Part shown: positions 26,148-36,467 of the stretch, in pieces
Position numbering within the stretch: position 1 is the stretch's first letter
Layout of the letters: the number at the start of each line of letters is the position of its first letter
NCBI RefSeq assembly: GCF_001476895.1
Contig: NZ_LDTB01000010.1
Span: 140,089-204,088 of the forward strand
Length of the DNA stretch: 64,000 nucleotides
Direction: 5' to 3'
DNA from: Sphingomonas endophytica
GTDB lineage: Bacteria > Pseudomonadota > Alphaproteobacteria > Sphingomonadales > Sphingomonadaceae
The notes under the pieces: generated by a model
What the model was told of the DNA's origin: nothing
Databases searched by the model: none
Seen by the model: only the letters and a program-made list of their open reading frames with translations
Position numbers and translations under genes: made by a program

Positions 26148-27494
26148 TTAGCGACGCCGCGCGCCCTTCAGCTTCGACTTCTTGATGAGATCGCCATACT
26201 GGTGCGCCAGCAGGTGCGACTGGATCTGCGTCACCGTGTCCATCGTCACGTTGACGACGATCAACAGGCTGGTCCCGCCCAGGTAGAAAGGTATCGACAG
26301 CGCCGACACCAGATATTCCGGCACCACGCAGATGAAGGTCAGATACGCCGCCCCGATCACGGTGATGCGCGTCAACACGTAATCGAAGTAGTTCTCGGTG
26401 TTCTTGCCCGGGCGGATGCCGGGGATGAACCCGCCATAACGCTTCAGATTCTCCGCCGTCTCTTCCGGGTTGAACACCACCGCGGTGTAGAAGAACGAGA
26501 AGAAGATGATGCCCGCGGCATAGAGCGCCATATAGATCGGCGAGCCGTGCTGCAGATACTGGTTCAGCCCGATCAGGATGTCGCCGAAGCGGCTCTCCCC
26601 CGCGACGCGGTTGCCCGCGAACTGCGTGATCGTCAGCGGCAGCAACAGCAGCGACGAAGCGAAGATCGGAGGGATCACGCCGGCGGTGTTGATCTTCAGC
26701 GGCAAATGGCTGCGATCGGCCTGCATCCCGCGCTGCGTCTGGCGCTTGGGATACTGGATCAGGATCCGCCGCTGTGCACGCTCCATGAAGCAGATCAGCA
26801 GGATCAGCCCGACGACGACGAGCACGATCGCGACGATCGACACCGCGCTGGTCGTGCCCGAACGGCCGCCCTCGAGCAGGTTGAGCAACGTCGTCGGCAG
26901 ATGCGCGACGATGCCCGCCATGATGATGAGGCTGACACCGTTGCCGATACCGCGGCTGGTGATCTGCTCGCCCAGCCACATCAGGAACATCGTGCCGCCG
27001 ATCAGCGAGATGACCGCGCCGACGCGGAACAGCATCCCCGGCTCGATCACCGCACCGCCGGCCTCCAGGCCGCGCGCGATGAAATAGCCCTGCACGGCGG
27101 TCAGCGCGACCGTGCCGTAGCGGGTATACTGGTTCAGGCGCTTGCGCCCCGATTCGCCGTCCTTCTTGATCGCGGCGAGCTGCGGGCTGAGCGAGGTCGC
27201 GAGCTGCACGACGATCGACGCCGTGATGTACGGCATCACGCCCAATGCGATCAGCGACGCGCGCGACAGCGAGCCGCCCGAGAAGGTGTTGAAGAAGTCG
27301 AGAACGCCGCCCTTCATCCGCTCGGCCAGCACGCCGAGCTGCGTCGGGTCAATTCCCGGCAGCGGCACGTAGCTGAGCAGCCGGAAGACGATCAGCGCGC
27401 CGATCGTGAACCACAACCGCTTCTTGAGGTCGGTAGCCTGCGAAAACTTCGCGAGGCTGATGCTCTGCGCCATCTGGTCGGCTGCGGATGCCAT
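26148..27494 (-). CDS. secY: Protein translocase subunit SecY
   Basis: A 448-residue channel protein with ten predicted membrane helices. PLPGIDPTQLGVLAERM and GIGNGVSLIIMAGIVAHLP are SecY signatures. With SecE and SecG it forms the pore for secreted and membrane proteins. It comes after rplO, but a terminator-like hairpin and a possible promoter lie between them, so part of its transcription may be independent. Confidence 0.98.
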   Translation of the reverse strand: MASAADQMAQSISLAKFSQATDLKKRLWFTIGALIVFRLLSYVPLPGIDPTQLGVLAERMKGGVLDFFNTFSGGSLSRASLIALGVMPYITASIVVQLATSLSPQLAAIKKDGESGRKRLNQYTRYGTVALTAVQGYFIARGLEAGGAVIEPGMLFRVGAVISLIGGTMFLMWLGEQITSRGIGNGVSLIIMAGIVAHLPTTLLNLLEGGRSGTTSAVSIVAIVLVVVGLILLICFMERAQRRILIQYPKRQTQRGMQADRSHLPLKINTAGVIPPIFASSLLLLPLTITQFAGNRVAGESRFGDILIGLNQYLQHGSPIYMALYAAGIIFFSFFYTAVVFNPEETAENLKRYGGFIPGIRPGKNTENYFDYVLTRITVIGAAYLTFICVVPEYLVSALSIPFYLGGTSLLIVVNVTMDTVTQIQSHLLAHQYGDLIKKSKLKGARRR

Positions 27495-27553
27495 CGTATC
27501 GGTGTATCCTGGAAACGAAAAACGGCGGGATGCGTTTGCCCCGCCCCGCCGCT

Positions 27554-27581
27554 CATATAGGCGCTTGGTGCGCCTTGTCTA
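27554..27581 (-). promoter_or_regulatory. Candidate promoter of secY-adk
   Basis: On the minus strand TAGACA (27581-27576), a 16-base spacer, then TATATG (27559-27554). It lies after the rplO hairpin and 60 bases before secY. Confidence 0.4.
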
Positions 27582-27668
27582 ACCCGGTCGGGGGCGAACG
27601 GTCGGAAAGCCGGGTCGCGAACCGTCGGGGCGAGCGCCAAACGCCCGGGCACCCGCACACGGCCCGAA

Positions 27669-27705
27669 AACGAGAAAGGGGCGCGGACCTTGCCCGCACC
27701 CCCTT
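27669..27705 (-). terminator. Hairpin terminator/attenuator between rplO and secY
   Basis: On the minus strand GGGGGTGCGG pairs with CCGCGCCCC and is followed by TTTCTCGTTTTCGG. It begins about 10 bases after the rplO stop. Confidence 0.6.
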
Positions 27706-27715
27706 CGAATCGGCG

Positions 27716-28237
27716 TTACGCCTGCTTGCGCGCGGCCTGCGCGGTGCGGTGCTTGGCCTTCGCCTTCTCCGCCGCCGGCACGATCTCCGGCACGGTGACC
27801 GAGCCCCCCGCCTTCTCGACCGCCTCGCGCGCCGAGGCCGAGACGCCCGCGACCGTGAAGTTCAGCTTGGCCGAATACTCGCCCTTGGCGAGCAGACGGA
27901 CGCCGTCCTTGCCGCCACGGGCCAGGCCGGCGGCCTTCAGCGCCGCATGATCGATGTCGGTGCCGGTCAGCTTGCCCGAATCGATCGCCTTCTGGATCGC
28001 GCCCAGGTTCACCTCGGCATAATCCTTGGCGAAGATGTTGTTGAAGCCGCGCTTCGGCAGACGCATGTGGAGCGGCATCTGGCCGCCCTCGAAGCCGGCG
28101 ATCGACACGCCTTCGCGGCTCTTCTGACCCTTGACGCCGCGACCACCGGTCTTGCCCTTGCCCGAGCCGATGCCGCGACCGACGCGGATCTTGCGGTGGC
28201 GGGCGCCCTGGTTGTCGCTGAGTTCGTTGAGCTTCAT
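27716..28237 (-). CDS. rplO: 50S ribosomal protein L15
   Basis: A 173-residue protein from the ATG at 28237 ([13 protein letters not shown]). A GTG nine bases earlier is less likely. The Gly/Arg-rich stretch [21 protein letters not shown] is the family hallmark. The C-terminus has a Lys/Ala-rich extension ([18 protein letters not shown]) longer than in E. coli. It is the last ribosomal gene of the spc group. Confidence 0.97.
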   Translation of the reverse strand: MKLNELSDNQGARHRKIRVGRGIGSGKGKTGGRGVKGQKSREGVSIAGFEGGQMPLHMRLPKRGFNNIFAKDYAEVNLGAIQKAIDSGKLTGTDIDHAALKAAGLARGGKDGVRLLAKGEYSAKLNFTVAGVSASAREAVEKAGGSVTVPEIVPAAEKAKAKHRTAQAARKQA

Positions 28238-28291
28238 GATATGCACTCGCTTTCGCTTTTTTCGCGCTGAGAAAAGATCGGGGAAATAAGG

Positions 28292-28313
28292 AAGGGGGCC
28301 GATTAGCCCCCTT
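28292..28313 (-). terminator. Attenuator-like hairpin between rpmD and rplO
   Basis: AAGGGGGC (28292-28299) pairs perfectly with GCCCCCTT (28306-28313). On the minus strand it is followed by CCTTATTTCCCC. It sits in the 110-base gap between rpmD and rplO. Confidence 0.5.
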
Positions 28314-28347
28314 GCCTCATTTTGTCACCAGTGAAGTGATGAAGGGC

Positions 28348-28527
28348 TCAGCCCTCCAGCACCTCGACCATGTGCTGCACCTTGCGGATCATGCCGCGGA
28401 CCGACTCAGTATCCTCGAGTTCGGACACCTTGTGCATCTTGTTCAGGCCCAGCCCGACGAGGGTCGCGCGCTGGTCCTTGGTGCGCCGGATCGGCGATCC
28501 GGTCTGCTTCACCTTGATGGTCGCCAT
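28348..28527 (-). CDS. rpmD: 50S ribosomal protein L30
   Basis: A 59-residue protein starting [20 protein letters not shown], with [15 protein letters not shown] and [14 protein letters not shown] after it. It is a small single-domain protein on the large subunit surface. The start lies 6 bases after the rpsE stop, so the two are coupled. Confidence 0.96.
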   Translation of the reverse strand: MATIKVKQTGSPIRRTKDQRATLVGLGLNKMHKVSELEDTESVRGMIRKVQHMVEVLEG

Positions 28528-28533
28528 GTCGCC

Positions 28534-29301
28534 TTACTCCACCACGGCCGCGGCTTCCGCCTCGGCAGTCTGCGCATCGGCACCGTGGGCGCGGCCCAGC
28601 AGGTCGGCGATCTTCTTGCCGCGACGCTGTGCCACCGCCTTCGGCGAGGTCTGGTTGCCCAGCGCCTCGAACGTCGCGCGGATCATGTTGTAGGGGTTCG
28701 ACGTACCGACCGACTTGGTCACCACGTCGTGAACGCCCAGGCTCTCGAAGACGGCCCGCATCGGGCCACCCGCGATGATCCCGGTGCCCTGCGGCGCCGA
28801 CCGGACGGTGACGCGGCCGGCGCCGAAGTGACCGTTGCCGTCATGGTGCAGCGTGCGGCCTTCCTTGAGCGGCACGCGCATCATCTTCTTCTTGGCGGCG
28901 GCGGTCGCCTTGGAGATCGCCTCCGGCACTTCGCGCGCCTTGCCATGACCGAAACCGACGCGGCCCTTGCCGTCGCCCACCACGACCAGCGCCGCGAAGC
29001 CGAAGCGCTTGCCGCCCTTCACCGTCTTCGAGACGCGGTTGATGTGGACCAGCTTCTCGATCAGCTCTTCGCCGCCGTCGTCCTGGCCACCGCGACGGTC
29101 GTCACGACGACCGCCACGGCCGTCACGACCGCCGCCACGATTGCCACCGGGGCCGCCGCGACCGCCACCCGGACCGCCGCGACCACGGCCGCCGCGCGCA
29201 CCGCGCTCACCGCCCTGATGACCGCCGGCGTTGCCGTCCTGCGGCGCCGCTGCGGCCTCGTTCTCCACAGCCTGCGGCTGCTGGTTGTTCTCGTCAGCCA
29301 T
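28534..29301 (-). CDS. rpsE: 30S ribosomal protein S5 with long RGG-rich N-terminal tail
   Basis: A 255-residue protein. The S5 core begins at about residue 79 ([18 protein letters not shown]) and continues with [15 protein letters not shown] and [13 protein letters not shown]. Before it is a 75-residue tail: an acidic, Gln-rich start, then many RGG/GGR repeats (residues 30-75), then an acidic patch. E. coli S5 has about 10 residues there. S5 guards mRNA entry and decoding accuracy, so the tail would lie near the mRNA entry channel. Confidence 0.97.
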   Translation of the reverse strand: MADENNQQPQAVENEAAAAPQDGNAGGHQGGERGARGGRGRGGPGGGRGGPGGNRGGGRDGRGGRRDDRRGGQDDGGEELIEKLVHINRVSKTVKGGKRFGFAALVVVGDGKGRVGFGHGKAREVPEAISKATAAAKKKMMRVPLKEGRTLHHDGNGHFGAGRVTVRSAPQGTGIIAGGPMRAVFESLGVHDVVTKSVGTSNPYNMIRATFEALGNQTSPKAVAQRRGKKIADLLGRAHGADAQTAEAEAAAVVE

Positions 29302-29304
29302 CTC

Positions 29305-29655
29305 TTAGAACTCCAGTCCGGCTTCGCGCGCCGCCTCGGCCAGCGCCTTCACGCGGCCGTGGAAAAGGAAGCCGCCACGATCGAAGACGACCTGCGTGAC
29401 ACCGGCGGCCTTGGCGGCCTCCGCCACGCGCTTGCCGACGGCGGCAGCCGCCTCGGCATTGGCGGTCTTGCCCTCGTGCCCGGCCAGCGTCGACGCCGAG
29501 GCCACGGTGCGGCCCTGCGCGTCGTCGATGACCTGCGCATAGATGTGCTTGCCCGAGCGATGCACGGACAGGCGCGGACGGGTGCCGGCACGCGCACGCA
29601 GCGCGGTGCGGTTGCGGCGACGCCGCTTCTCGAAAAGCGAAAGACCCTTGGTCAC
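29305..29655 (-). CDS. rplR: 50S ribosomal protein L18
   Basis: A 116-residue protein that binds 5S rRNA with L5. [20 protein letters not shown] is the basic start, and [28 protein letters not shown] the family end. Its start overlaps the rplF stop (ATGA) and it ends 3 bases before rpsE. Confidence 0.97.
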   Translation of the reverse strand: MTKGLSLFEKRRRRNRTALRARAGTRPRLSVHRSGKHIYAQVIDDAQGRTVASASTLAGHEGKTANAEAAAAVGKRVAEAAKAAGVTQVVFDRGGFLFHGRVKALAEAAREAGLEF

Positions 29656-30185
29656 TTCTTCTTCCCTTCCTTGCGGAAGATGAACTCGCCCGCGTACTTG
29701 ATACCCTTGCCCTTGTACGGCTCGGGCTTGCGCCAGCGGCGGATCTCGGCGGCCAGCTGGCCAACGCGCTGCTTGTCCGCACCGCTGATCTCGACGGTGG
29801 TGGCGTCCGGGGTCTTCACCTCGATGCCTTCCGGCACGTCGATGTTGACATCGTGGCTGTAGCCGAGCTGCAGCTTCAGGGTCTTGCCCTGGGCCGCCGC
29901 ACGATAGCCGACGCCGGTGATGAGCAGCTTCTTGCTGAAGCCTTCGGTCACGCCGGTCACCAGGTTCTGCACCAGCGTACGCTGCATGCCCCAGAAGGCA
30001 CGGGCGCGCTTGGTGTCGTTCGCCGGCTGCACGCCGATCGAATCCGACTGGACGTCATAGGTGATGAGGTCCGACAGCGGCATCGACAGGGTGCCCTTGG
30101 GGCCCTTGACCGACAGCTCGTTGCCGTTGCGGGTCGCGGTCACGCCCGACGGAATGGCGACCGCCTTCTTGCCGATACGGCTCAT
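29652..30185 (-). CDS. rplF: 50S ribosomal protein L6
   Basis: A 177-residue two-domain protein near the factor-binding site of the large subunit. [15 protein letters not shown] and [13 protein letters not shown] are hallmarks. It overlaps rpsH upstream by one base and rplR downstream by 4 bases. Confidence 0.98.
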   Translation of the reverse strand: MSRIGKKAVAIPSGVTATRNGNELSVKGPKGTLSMPLSDLITYDVQSDSIGVQPANDTKRARAFWGMQRTLVQNLVTGVTEGFSKKLLITGVGYRAAAQGKTLKLQLGYSHDVNIDVPEGIEVKTPDATTVEISGADKQRVGQLAAEIRRWRKPEPYKGKGIKYAGEFIFRKEGKKK

Positions 30186-30580
30186 CAGAACACCTCCGCC
30201 AGCACTTCGCCACCGACGTTCTGCTCGCGCGCTTCCGCGTCGGACAGCACGCCGCGCGGCGTCGAGACGATGGTGATGCCCAGGCCGTTCATCACGCGCG
30301 GCAGGTCCTGCGACCCGCTGTAGATGCGGCGGCCGGGCTTGGAGACGCGCGCGACATGCTTGATCGCGGGCTGGCCCTCGAAATACTTCAGCTCGATGCG
30401 CACGCCGGCGGCGGGGCCCATCTGCTCCTCGGAATAGCCACGGATGTAGCCTTCGCGCTGGAGCACGTCGAGCACACGAACGCGCAGCTTCGACGACGGC
30501 GAAAGGACGCTGTCCTTGCGCGCGCGCTGGCCGTTGCGGATACGGGTGAGCAGGTCACCCAGGGGATCGGTCACTGCCAT
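30185..30580 (-). CDS. rpsH: 30S ribosomal protein S8
   Basis: A 131-residue primary 16S rRNA-binding protein. [16 protein letters not shown] and [20 protein letters not shown] are family signatures. In E. coli S8 represses the spc operon by binding its mRNA. Whether it does so here cannot be seen. It starts 9 bases after rpsN ends. Confidence 0.98.
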   Translation of the reverse strand: MAVTDPLGDLLTRIRNGQRARKDSVLSPSSKLRVRVLDVLQREGYIRGYSEEQMGPAAGVRIELKYFEGQPAIKHVARVSKPGRRIYSGSQDLPRVMNGLGITIVSTPRGVLSDAEAREQNVGGEVLAEVF

Positions 30581-30589
30581 CTTACGTCC

Positions 30590-30895
30590 TTACCAGCTCG
30601 ACTTGGTGAGACCCGGGATCAGGCCCTTGTTGGCCAGATCGCGCAGCATCACACGGGCAAGCCCGAACTTGCGGTAATACGCACGCGGACGACCGGTCAG
30701 CGCGCAGCGGTTGCGGATACGCGTGGGGTTCGCGTTGCGCGGCAGCTCGGCCATCTTCAGGCGCGCGATGAGACGCTCGGTCTCGTCGAGCGACTGGTCG
30801 TTGGCCTGCGCCTTCAGCTTCGCCAGCTTGGGCGCATATTGCGCCACCAGCTTCTTGCGACGCTCGTTCTTGTTCACGGAACTCAGTTTCGCCAT
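30590..30895 (-). CDS. rpsN: 30S ribosomal protein S14 (zinc-free type)
   Basis: A 101-residue protein of the long form. [21 protein letters not shown] holds the only Cys, so the zinc-ribbon CxxC pairs of the short form are missing. It sits in the small-subunit head. It lies between rplE and rpsH in standard order. Confidence 0.97.
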   Translation of the reverse strand: MAKLSSVNKNERRKKLVAQYAPKLAKLKAQANDQSLDETERLIARLKMAELPRNANPTRIRNRCALTGRPRAYYRKFGLARVMLRDLANKGLIPGLTKSSW

Positions 30896-30913
30896 GGACT
30901 TAAGCTCTCTTTG

Positions 30914-31504
30914 TTACGCAGCCTGACGCGGCGCGTCGGCCGTCGCCTCTTCCTGCGGGAACGGGAAGCCGAACAGACGGAGCAGCTCGCGCGCCTCGTC
31001 ATCGGTCTTCGCGGTCGTGGTCACGATCACGTCCATGCCGCGCACCTTGTCGATGCGGTCATAGTTGATCTCCGGAAACACGATCTGCTCCTTGATGCCG
31101 CAGGCATAATTGCCGCGGCCGTCGAAGCTCTTCGGGTTCAGCCCGCGGAAGTCGCGGACGCGCGGGAGCGCGATGGTGATGAAGCGGTCGAGGAACTCGT
31201 ACATGCGCTCGCGACGCAGCGTCACCTTGACGCCGATCGGCATGCCCTCACGCAGCTTGAACTGCGCGATCGACTTCTTCGCCTTGGTGATCACCGGCTT
31301 CTGGCCCGCGATCAGCTCCATTTCCGACGCGGCCTGGTCGACGCGCTTCTTGTCCTGCGTCGCTTCGCCCACGCCCATGTTGAGCACGATCTTCTCGATG
31401 CGCGGGATCTCCAGCGCATTCTTGTAACCGAACTTCTCGGTCATCGCCGCGACGATGCGATCGTCATAGATCGCCTTCATGCGGGGCTTGTAGGCGTCAG
31501 CCAT
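30914..31504 (-). CDS. rplE: 50S ribosomal protein L5
   Basis: A 196-residue protein that holds 5S rRNA and contacts S13 and the P-site tRNA. The start is [15 protein letters not shown] at 31504, overlapping the rplX stop by 8 bases. [11 protein letters not shown] and [18 protein letters not shown] are hallmarks. A 10-residue extension ([12 protein letters not shown]) follows the core. Confidence 0.98.
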   Translation of the reverse strand: MADAYKPRMKAIYDDRIVAAMTEKFGYKNALEIPRIEKIVLNMGVGEATQDKKRVDQAASEMELIAGQKPVITKAKKSIAQFKLREGMPIGVKVTLRRERMYEFLDRFITIALPRVRDFRGLNPKSFDGRGNYACGIKEQIVFPEINYDRIDKVRGMDVIVTTTAKTDDEARELLRLFGFPFPQEEATADAPRQAA

Positions 31505-31814
31505 CGATCTTCTCCCCGGTCTTGACGGCCACGCGGACCTTCTTGCCATCCTGCGTCTCGAAACGGACGCGGGTCGGCTTGCCGTCGGCGGTGACATGCG
31601 CCACCTTCGAGATGTGCAGCGGCGCCTCGATGCGCTCGAGACCGCCCTGCGGGTTCGCCTGGCTGGGCTTGCGGTGACGGGTCGCGACGTTCACGCCGCC
31701 CACGATCACCTTGCCGTCGCGCGGCATCGACTGCGTGACGGTGCCGGTCTTGCCCTTGTCCTTGCCGGACAGGACGATGACCTGATCGCCCTTCTTGATC
31801 TTCGCAGCGGCCAT
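31497..31814 (-). CDS. rplX: 50S ribosomal protein L24
   Basis: A 105-residue KOW-domain protein that starts large-subunit assembly. [20 protein letters not shown] is the KOW motif. Its ATG overlaps the rplN stop by one base. Confidence 0.98.
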   Translation of the reverse strand: MAAAKIKKGDQVIVLSGKDKGKTGTVTQSMPRDGKVIVGGVNVATRHRKPSQANPQGGLERIEAPLHISKVAHVTADGKPTRVRFETQDGKKVRVAVKTGEKIDG

Positions 31815-32182
31815 TACAGCACCTCCGGAGCCAGCGAGATGATCTTCATGTGCTTCTTGCCACGAAGTTCGCGCACCACCGGCCCGAAGATACGGGTGCC
31901 GATCGGCTCCTCGTTCTTGTTGACCAGCACCGCGGCGTTGCCGTCGAAACGGATCACCGAACCGTCGGCGCGACGGATGTCCTTGGCGGTCCGCACGATC
32001 ACCGCGCGGTGGACGTCGCCCTTCTTCACGCGGCCACGCGGCTGCGCTTCCTTGACGCTGACGACGATGATGTCGCCGACGCTGGCCGTGCGGCGCTTGG
32101 ACCCGCCAAGCACCTTGATGCACTGCACCCGCTTCGCGCCGCTGTTGTCAGCGACGTCGAGATTGGATTGCATCTGGATCAT
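31814..32182 (-). CDS. rplN: 50S ribosomal protein L14
   Basis: A 122-residue protein from the ATG at 32182 ([19 protein letters not shown]). It forms an intersubunit bridge and binds the silencing factor RsfS in other bacteria. It is the first gene of the spc group and is separated from rpsQ by a 225-base gap with two hairpins. Confidence 0.98.
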   Translation of the reverse strand: MIQMQSNLDVADNSGAKRVQCIKVLGGSKRRTASVGDIIVVSVKEAQPRGRVKKGDVHRAVIVRTAKDIRRADGSVIRFDGNAAVLVNKNEEPIGTRIFGPVVRELRGKKHMKIISLAPEVL

Positions 32183-32234
32183 CGATCCGCTTCCTTCTCG
32201 CTCATGGGGTGGATACCGACCCAACCCCGCCTAT

Positions 32235-32296
32235 AAAAAACGACCCCCGGCGGCGGGCATGACCCGCGCCAGGGGGAGCGGTCCGGTAACCGCTCC
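32235..32296 (-). terminator. Terminator at the S10/spc boundary (rpsQ-rplN gap)
   Basis: Two hairpins. The GC stem from 32243 to 32276 (CCCCCGGCGGCGGG paired with CCCGCGCCAGGGGG, imperfect) is followed on the minus strand by TCGTTTTTTATAG. Before it, GAGCGG/CCGCTC (32276-32296) forms a second small stem. I see no gene in 32183-32407 and no good promoter after the terminator. Confidence 0.7.
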
Positions 32297-32407
32297 TCGG
32301 ATGGAACGCAAGCCCCATCCCACGTCGCCCCTCGCACGCTCATGTGGTCTCCGGCGTCAGCCGCCGGACCCTGCACGAAACGGAGCGAGGCACTCGGTCA
32401 CCGACGC

Positions 32408-32680
32408 TTACGCGTCGACGTCGACCCGTTCCGGTGCCACGTGCGTGTTCACACGATCCAGCACCTTCCAGTTCTTCAGCTTCGACATCGGCGCGATCTC
32501 TTCGATACGCACCGTTTCGCCAGCCTTGTACTCGTTCGCCTCGTCATGGGCGTGGTACTTCTTCGAACGGCGGATGATCTTGCCGTAGAGCGGGTGCTTG
32601 ACCTTGCGCTCCACGTTCACGACCACCGTCTTCTCGCCCTTGTCGGAGACGATCACTCCGGTCAGCACGCGCTTCGGCAT
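32408..32680 (-). CDS. rpsQ: 30S ribosomal protein S17
   Basis: A 90-residue OB-fold protein. [21 protein letters not shown] and [19 protein letters not shown] are hallmarks. It is the last gene of the S10 group here, as in E. coli. Confidence 0.98.
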   Translation of the reverse strand: MPKRVLTGVIVSDKGEKTVVVNVERKVKHPLYGKIIRRSKKYHAHDEANEYKAGETVRIEEIAPMSKLKNWKVLDRVNTHVAPERVDVDA

Positions 32681-32693
32681 GTGCGTCGTCCTC

Positions 32694-32900
32694 TTACTTG
32701 GCCGCGGCGGCAGCGTTGCGCTGCGCCTGCAGGGTCTTGATGCGGGCGATGTCCTTGCGGACCTCGCGCACGCGGCTCGGCTTCTCGAGCTGGCTGGTCG
32801 CCGCCTGGAAGCGCAGGTTGAACTGCTCGCGCTTCAGGTTGCCCAGGCTCTCGACGAGCTGGTCGTCGCTCTGGCCGTTATAGTCGATCTTGTTCGCCAT
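32694..32900 (-). CDS. rpmC: 50S ribosomal protein L29
   Basis: A 68-residue two-helix protein near the exit tunnel that contacts trigger factor. [19 protein letters not shown] and [11 protein letters not shown] are typical. It starts 1 base before the rplP stop region and ends 13 bases before rpsQ. Confidence 0.97.
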   Translation of the reverse strand: MANKIDYNGQSDDQLVESLGNLKREQFNLRFQAATSQLEKPSRVREVRKDIARIKTLQAQRNAAAAAK

Positions 32901-32901
32901 C

Positions 32902-33336
32902 TTACTCGCCTCCCAGGTGCGAGGTGTCGCCGAGGCGCGCCACGACCTTGGTCTTGATCGGCAGCTTCATCGCGGCGCGCTCGAACGCCTCCGCGGCCAG
33001 CGGCCCTTCGACGCCGTCGAGCTCGAACAGGATCCGGCCCGGCTTGACGCGCGCGGCCCAGAATTCCGGCGAACCCTTGCCCGAGCCCATGCGGACTTCG
33101 GCGGGCTTGCTCGACACCGGCACGTCCGGGAACACGCGGATCCACAGACGCCCCTGGCGCTTGATGTGACGCGTGATCGCGCGGCGGGCCGCCTCGATCT
33201 GACGCGCGGTGATACGATCCGGCTCCATCGCCTTGAGGCCGTAGGAGCCGAAGTTCAGCGACGTGCCGCCCTTGGCGTCGCCGTGGATACGGCCCTTGAA
33301 CGCCTTGCGGAACTTGGTGCGCTTCGGTTGCAACAT
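32902..33336 (-). CDS. rplP: 50S ribosomal protein L16
   Basis: A 144-residue protein at the A site and peptidyl transferase centre. [19 protein letters not shown] and [19 protein letters not shown] are hallmarks. Arg in the VRMGSGKG loop is the one hydroxylated by YcfD in some bacteria. Confidence 0.98.
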   Translation of the reverse strand: MLQPKRTKFRKAFKGRIHGDAKGGTSLNFGSYGLKAMEPDRITARQIEAARRAITRHIKRQGRLWIRVFPDVPVSSKPAEVRMGSGKGSPEFWAARVKPGRILFELDGVEGPLAAEAFERAAMKLPIKTKVVARLGDTSHLGGE

Positions 33337-33348
33337 GTCCGTTATTCC

Positions 33349-34056
33349 TTAGCGACGGTCGTCGCGCGCGGGGCGCACGCCGGAGGTCTGGGCCTCCATC
33401 ATGAGACGATCGGTGGCGAACGGGTCGTGGCCGAGGATCTCGCCCTTGAACACCCACACCTTCACGCCGCAGACGCCATAAGCGGTGTGCGCTTCGGCCT
33501 CGGCATAGTCGATGTTCGCGCGCAGCGTATGGAGCGGCACGCGGCCCTCACGGTAGCTCTCCGAGCGCGCGATTTCCGCACCGCCCAGACGACCACCGCA
33601 ATACACCTTGATGCCATCGGCGCCGAGGCGCATCGCGGACTGCACCGCGCGCTTCATGGCGCGGCGGAACGCGATACGACGCTCCAGCTGGTCGGCGATA
33701 CCCTGCGCGACGAGCTTGGCATCGACTTCCGGCTTGCGGATCTCGACGATGTTCAGCGACACGTCCGAGCTGGTCATCGCGCCGAGCGTCTTGCGCAGCT
33801 TCTCGATGTCCGAGCCCTTCTTGCCGATGATGACACCGGGGCGCGCCGCAAAGATCGAGATGCGGCACAGTTTGGCCGGACGCTCGATCACCACCTTGGA
33901 GATCGCCGCCTGCGGCAGCGTCTTCAGGATGTACTGGCGGATCTTCAGATCCTCCAGCAGCAGCTTCTTGTAATCCGCGCCTTCGGCGAACCAGCGGCTG
34001 TCCCAGGTGCGGTTGATCTGCAGACGCAGACCGATCGGGTTGCTCTTGTGACCCAT
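33349..34056 (-). CDS. rpsC: 30S ribosomal protein S3
   Basis: A 235-residue protein with a KH domain ([19 protein letters not shown]) at the mRNA entry tunnel, where it acts in mRNA unwinding. [20 protein letters not shown] is the normal start. Its ATG overlaps the rplV stop by one base. Confidence 0.98.
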   Translation of the reverse strand: MGHKSNPIGLRLQINRTWDSRWFAEGADYKKLLLEDLKIRQYILKTLPQAAISKVVIERPAKLCRISIFAARPGVIIGKKGSDIEKLRKTLGAMTSSDVSLNIVEIRKPEVDAKLVAQGIADQLERRIAFRRAMKRAVQSAMRLGADGIKVYCGGRLGGAEIARSESYREGRVPLHTLRANIDYAEAEAHTAYGVCGVKVWVFKGEILGHDPFATDRLMMEAQTSGVRPARDDRR

Positions 34057-34433
34057 TACGCTTCTTCCTGCTCGCGCACGACGATCCGCAGCCGCGAGAA
34101 CGGCTTCAGGATGCGCGTGGACTTGCCGCGGCCGCGCGTGGCGAACCGCTTCATGGTGATCGACTTGCCGACCGACGCCTCGGCGACGACCAAAGCGTCG
34201 ACGTCGAGGTTGTGGTTGTTCTCGGCATTGGCGATGGCCGAGGCCAGCACCTTGCGCGCGTCGACCGCCATCGACTTCTTGGAGAAGGCGAGGATGTTCA
34301 TCGCGTCGGCCGCCGAACGGCCACGGATCAGCGCCGCGACCAGACCCAGCTTCTGGGCCGAACCGCGAATCTGCGTGCCGACCGACAAGGCTTCCTTGTC
34401 GCCGACCTTGCGGGGGGATGCAGGCTTGCTCAT
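34056..34433 (-). CDS. rplV: 50S ribosomal protein L22
   Basis: A 125-residue protein whose hairpin ([12 protein letters not shown] region, here [15 protein letters not shown]) lines the exit tunnel. [18 protein letters not shown] is typical. It overlaps rpsS and rpsC by one base each. Confidence 0.98.
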   Translation of the reverse strand: MSKPASPRKVGDKEALSVGTQIRGSAQKLGLVAALIRGRSAADAMNILAFSKKSMAVDARKVLASAIANAENNHNLDVDALVVAEASVGKSITMKRFATRGRGKSTRILKPFSRLRIVVREQEEA

Positions 34434-34708
34434 CAGCGCTTGCCCTTCTTGTCAGCCGCGTGACCCGGGAAATAGCGGGTCGGCGCGAATTCGCCGAGCT
34501 TCATGCCGACCATGTCCTCGTTCACCGTCACCGGCACGAACTTGCGGCCGTTATAGACGGTGAAGGTCAGGCCGATGAACTGCGGCAGGATGGTGGAGCG
34601 ACGCGACCAGGTCTTGATCGGCGCGCGGCCGCCCGAATCCTGTGCGACTTCGGCCTTCTTGAGCAGGCTCAGTTCAACGAACGGGCCCTTCCAGACGGAG
34701 CGCGCCAT
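34433..34708 (-). CDS. rpsS: 30S ribosomal protein S19
   Basis: A 91-residue head protein that works with S13. [18 protein letters not shown] and [20 protein letters not shown] are hallmarks. It overlaps rplB and rplV by one base each. Confidence 0.98.
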   Translation of the reverse strand: MARSVWKGPFVELSLLKKAEVAQDSGGRAPIKTWSRRSTILPQFIGLTFTVYNGRKFVPVTVNEDMVGMKLGEFAPTRYFPGHAADKKGKR

Positions 34709-35541
34709 TACTTCTTCCTCGCGTGACGGCTACGGATGATCATCTTGTCCGTCGCCTTGTTGTGGCGCGTGCGCGCACCCTTGGTCGGCTTGCCCCACGG
34801 CGTCACCGGATGGCGACCGCCCGAGGTCCGGCCTTCACCACCGCCGTGCGGGTGGTCGACCGGGTTCTTCGCCACGCCACGCGTCAGCGGGCGCGAGCCC
34901 AGCCAGCGCGAACGACCGGCCTTGCCGAGGTTCTGGTTCTGGTTGTCCGGGTTGGACACCGCACCGACCGTCGCCATGCAGTCGCCATGGATGTAGCGCT
35001 GCTCGCCCGAGTTCAGGCGGACGATGACCATGCCGCGGTCACGACCGACGACCTGGACATAGGTGCCCGCCGAACGCGCGATCTGACCACCCTTGCCGGG
35101 CTTCATCTCGACGTTGTGGACGATGGTGCCGACCGGCATCTGCGCCAGTTCCATCGCGTTGCCCGGCTTCACGTCGGTCTTCTTGCCCGCGACGACCTTG
35201 TCGCCGACGGCCAGACGCTGCGGCGCGATGATATACGCCTGCTCGCCGTCCGGATAAGAGATCAGCGCGATGAACGCCGTGCGGTTGGGATCATATTCCA
35301 GCCGCTCGACGGTGCCGTCGACGTCCCACTTCCGACGCTTGAAGTCGATGAAGCGGTACCGCTGCTTGTGGCCGCCCGCGATGCCGCGCGAGGTCACATG
35401 GCCCTTGTTGTTGCGGCCGCCGGTCTTGCGCTTGCCTTCGGTCAGCGCCTTGACGGGCTTGCCCTTCCACAGCGACGACTTGTCGACGAGGATCAGGCCG
35501 CGCTGCGCCGGCGAGGTCGGGTTATAATGCTTGAGTGCCAT
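34708..35541 (-). CDS. rplB: 50S ribosomal protein L2
   Basis: A 277-residue protein needed for subunit joining and peptidyl transfer. The catalytic-core His is in [14 protein letters not shown] near the C-terminus. [16 protein letters not shown] is the normal start, 1 base after the rplW stop. Confidence 0.98.
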   Translation of the reverse strand: MALKHYNPTSPAQRGLILVDKSSLWKGKPVKALTEGKRKTGGRNNKGHVTSRGIAGGHKQRYRFIDFKRRKWDVDGTVERLEYDPNRTAFIALISYPDGEQAYIIAPQRLAVGDKVVAGKKTDVKPGNAMELAQMPVGTIVHNVEMKPGKGGQIARSAGTYVQVVGRDRGMVIVRLNSGEQRYIHGDCMATVGAVSNPDNQNQNLGKAGRSRWLGSRPLTRGVAKNPVDHPHGGGEGRTSGGRHPVTPWGKPTKGARTRHNKATDKMIIRSRHARKK

Positions 35542-35542
35542 C

Positions 35543-35857
35543 TTACTTGGCCCCCTCGGTGACGTCGATCGATTGCCCCTCGCGGAGCGTGACGATCGCC
35601 TTCTTCATGTCGGACCGCTGGTAGGGCGCACCCTTCCAACGCTTGGTCTTGCCCTTCTGGACGATCGTGTTGACGCTGACGACGCTGACGTCGAACAGCG
35701 CTTCCACGGCCGCCTTGATCTCGGGCTTGGTCGCCTTGTTGGCGACCTTGAAGACCACCGCGTTCTGCTCGGAGAGCAGGGTCGCCTTCTCGGTGATGTG
35801 CGGCGCGACAATCACGTCGTAATGACGGTTGTCGATCGCCTTTGCCGGCTTAGCCAT
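35543..35857 (-). CDS. rplW: 50S ribosomal protein L23
   Basis: A 104-residue protein at the tunnel exit, the docking site for trigger factor and [23 protein letters not shown] and [20 protein letters not shown] are typical. Its start overlaps the rplD stop by 8 bases. Confidence 0.98.
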   Translation of the reverse strand: MAKPAKAIDNRHYDVIVAPHITEKATLLSEQNAVVFKVANKATKPEIKAAVEALFDVSVVSVNTIVQKGKTKRWKGAPYQRSDMKKAIVTLREGQSIDVTEGAK

Positions 35858-36464
35858 TGAAGCGCGCCTCCAGCTTCTCGACCGCCGCGCGCGTCAGCAC
35901 CAGCGTGTCAGCCTTGATGATATCGTAGACGTTCGCGCCCACGGCCGGGAGCAGGTTCACGCCCGGCAGGTTGCGACCGGCACGGAAGCCTTCGCCCGCC
36001 TCGCCGTCGATCACCAGCGTCCGCTTGCCCGTGTTCAGGCCCGCGAAATGGCCCTTCAGTTCCTTGGTCTTGGCGACCTCGAAACCTTCCAGGACGATCA
36101 GCGACCCCGCCTTGGCGTGGCTGCTGAGCGCCATCTTCAGGCCCAGCGCGCGGATCTTCTTGTTCAGGCCCGGATTGAAATCGCGGACGCGGGCGCCGTG
36201 CGCCTTGCCACCGCCGATGAACACCGGAGCGCGACGATCGCCGTGACGGGCGACGCCGCCGCCCTTCTGACGACCGAGCTTCTTGCCCGACCGCGCCACA
36301 TCCGAACGCTCACGAGTGCCGCGCGCGGTCGCGCGACGCTTCTCGAGCTGCCAGGTCACGACGCGGTGCAGGATGTCGGCGCGCGGATCGAGGCCGAAGA
36401 CCTCGTCGTTGAGCTCGACTTCGCCCGTGTCGGTGCCGGCGAAGGAAGAAACCTTGACCTTCAC
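35850..36464 (-). CDS. rplD: 50S ribosomal protein L4
   Basis: A 204-residue protein with the tunnel loop [20 protein letters not shown]. In E. coli L4 also represses the S10 operon by acting on its leader. Here the long leader sits before rplC rather than before rpsJ. It ends in overlap with rplW. Confidence 0.98.
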   Translation of the reverse strand: MKVKVSSFAGTDTGEVELNDEVFGLDPRADILHRVVTWQLEKRRATARGTRERSDVARSGKKLGRQKGGGVARHGDRRAPVFIGGGKAHGARVRDFNPGLNKKIRALGLKMALSSHAKAGSLIVLEGFEVAKTKELKGHFAGLNTGKRTLVIDGEAGEGFRAGRNLPGVNLLPAVGANVYDIIKADTLVLTRAAVEKLEARFNG

Positions 36465-36467
36465 TTC

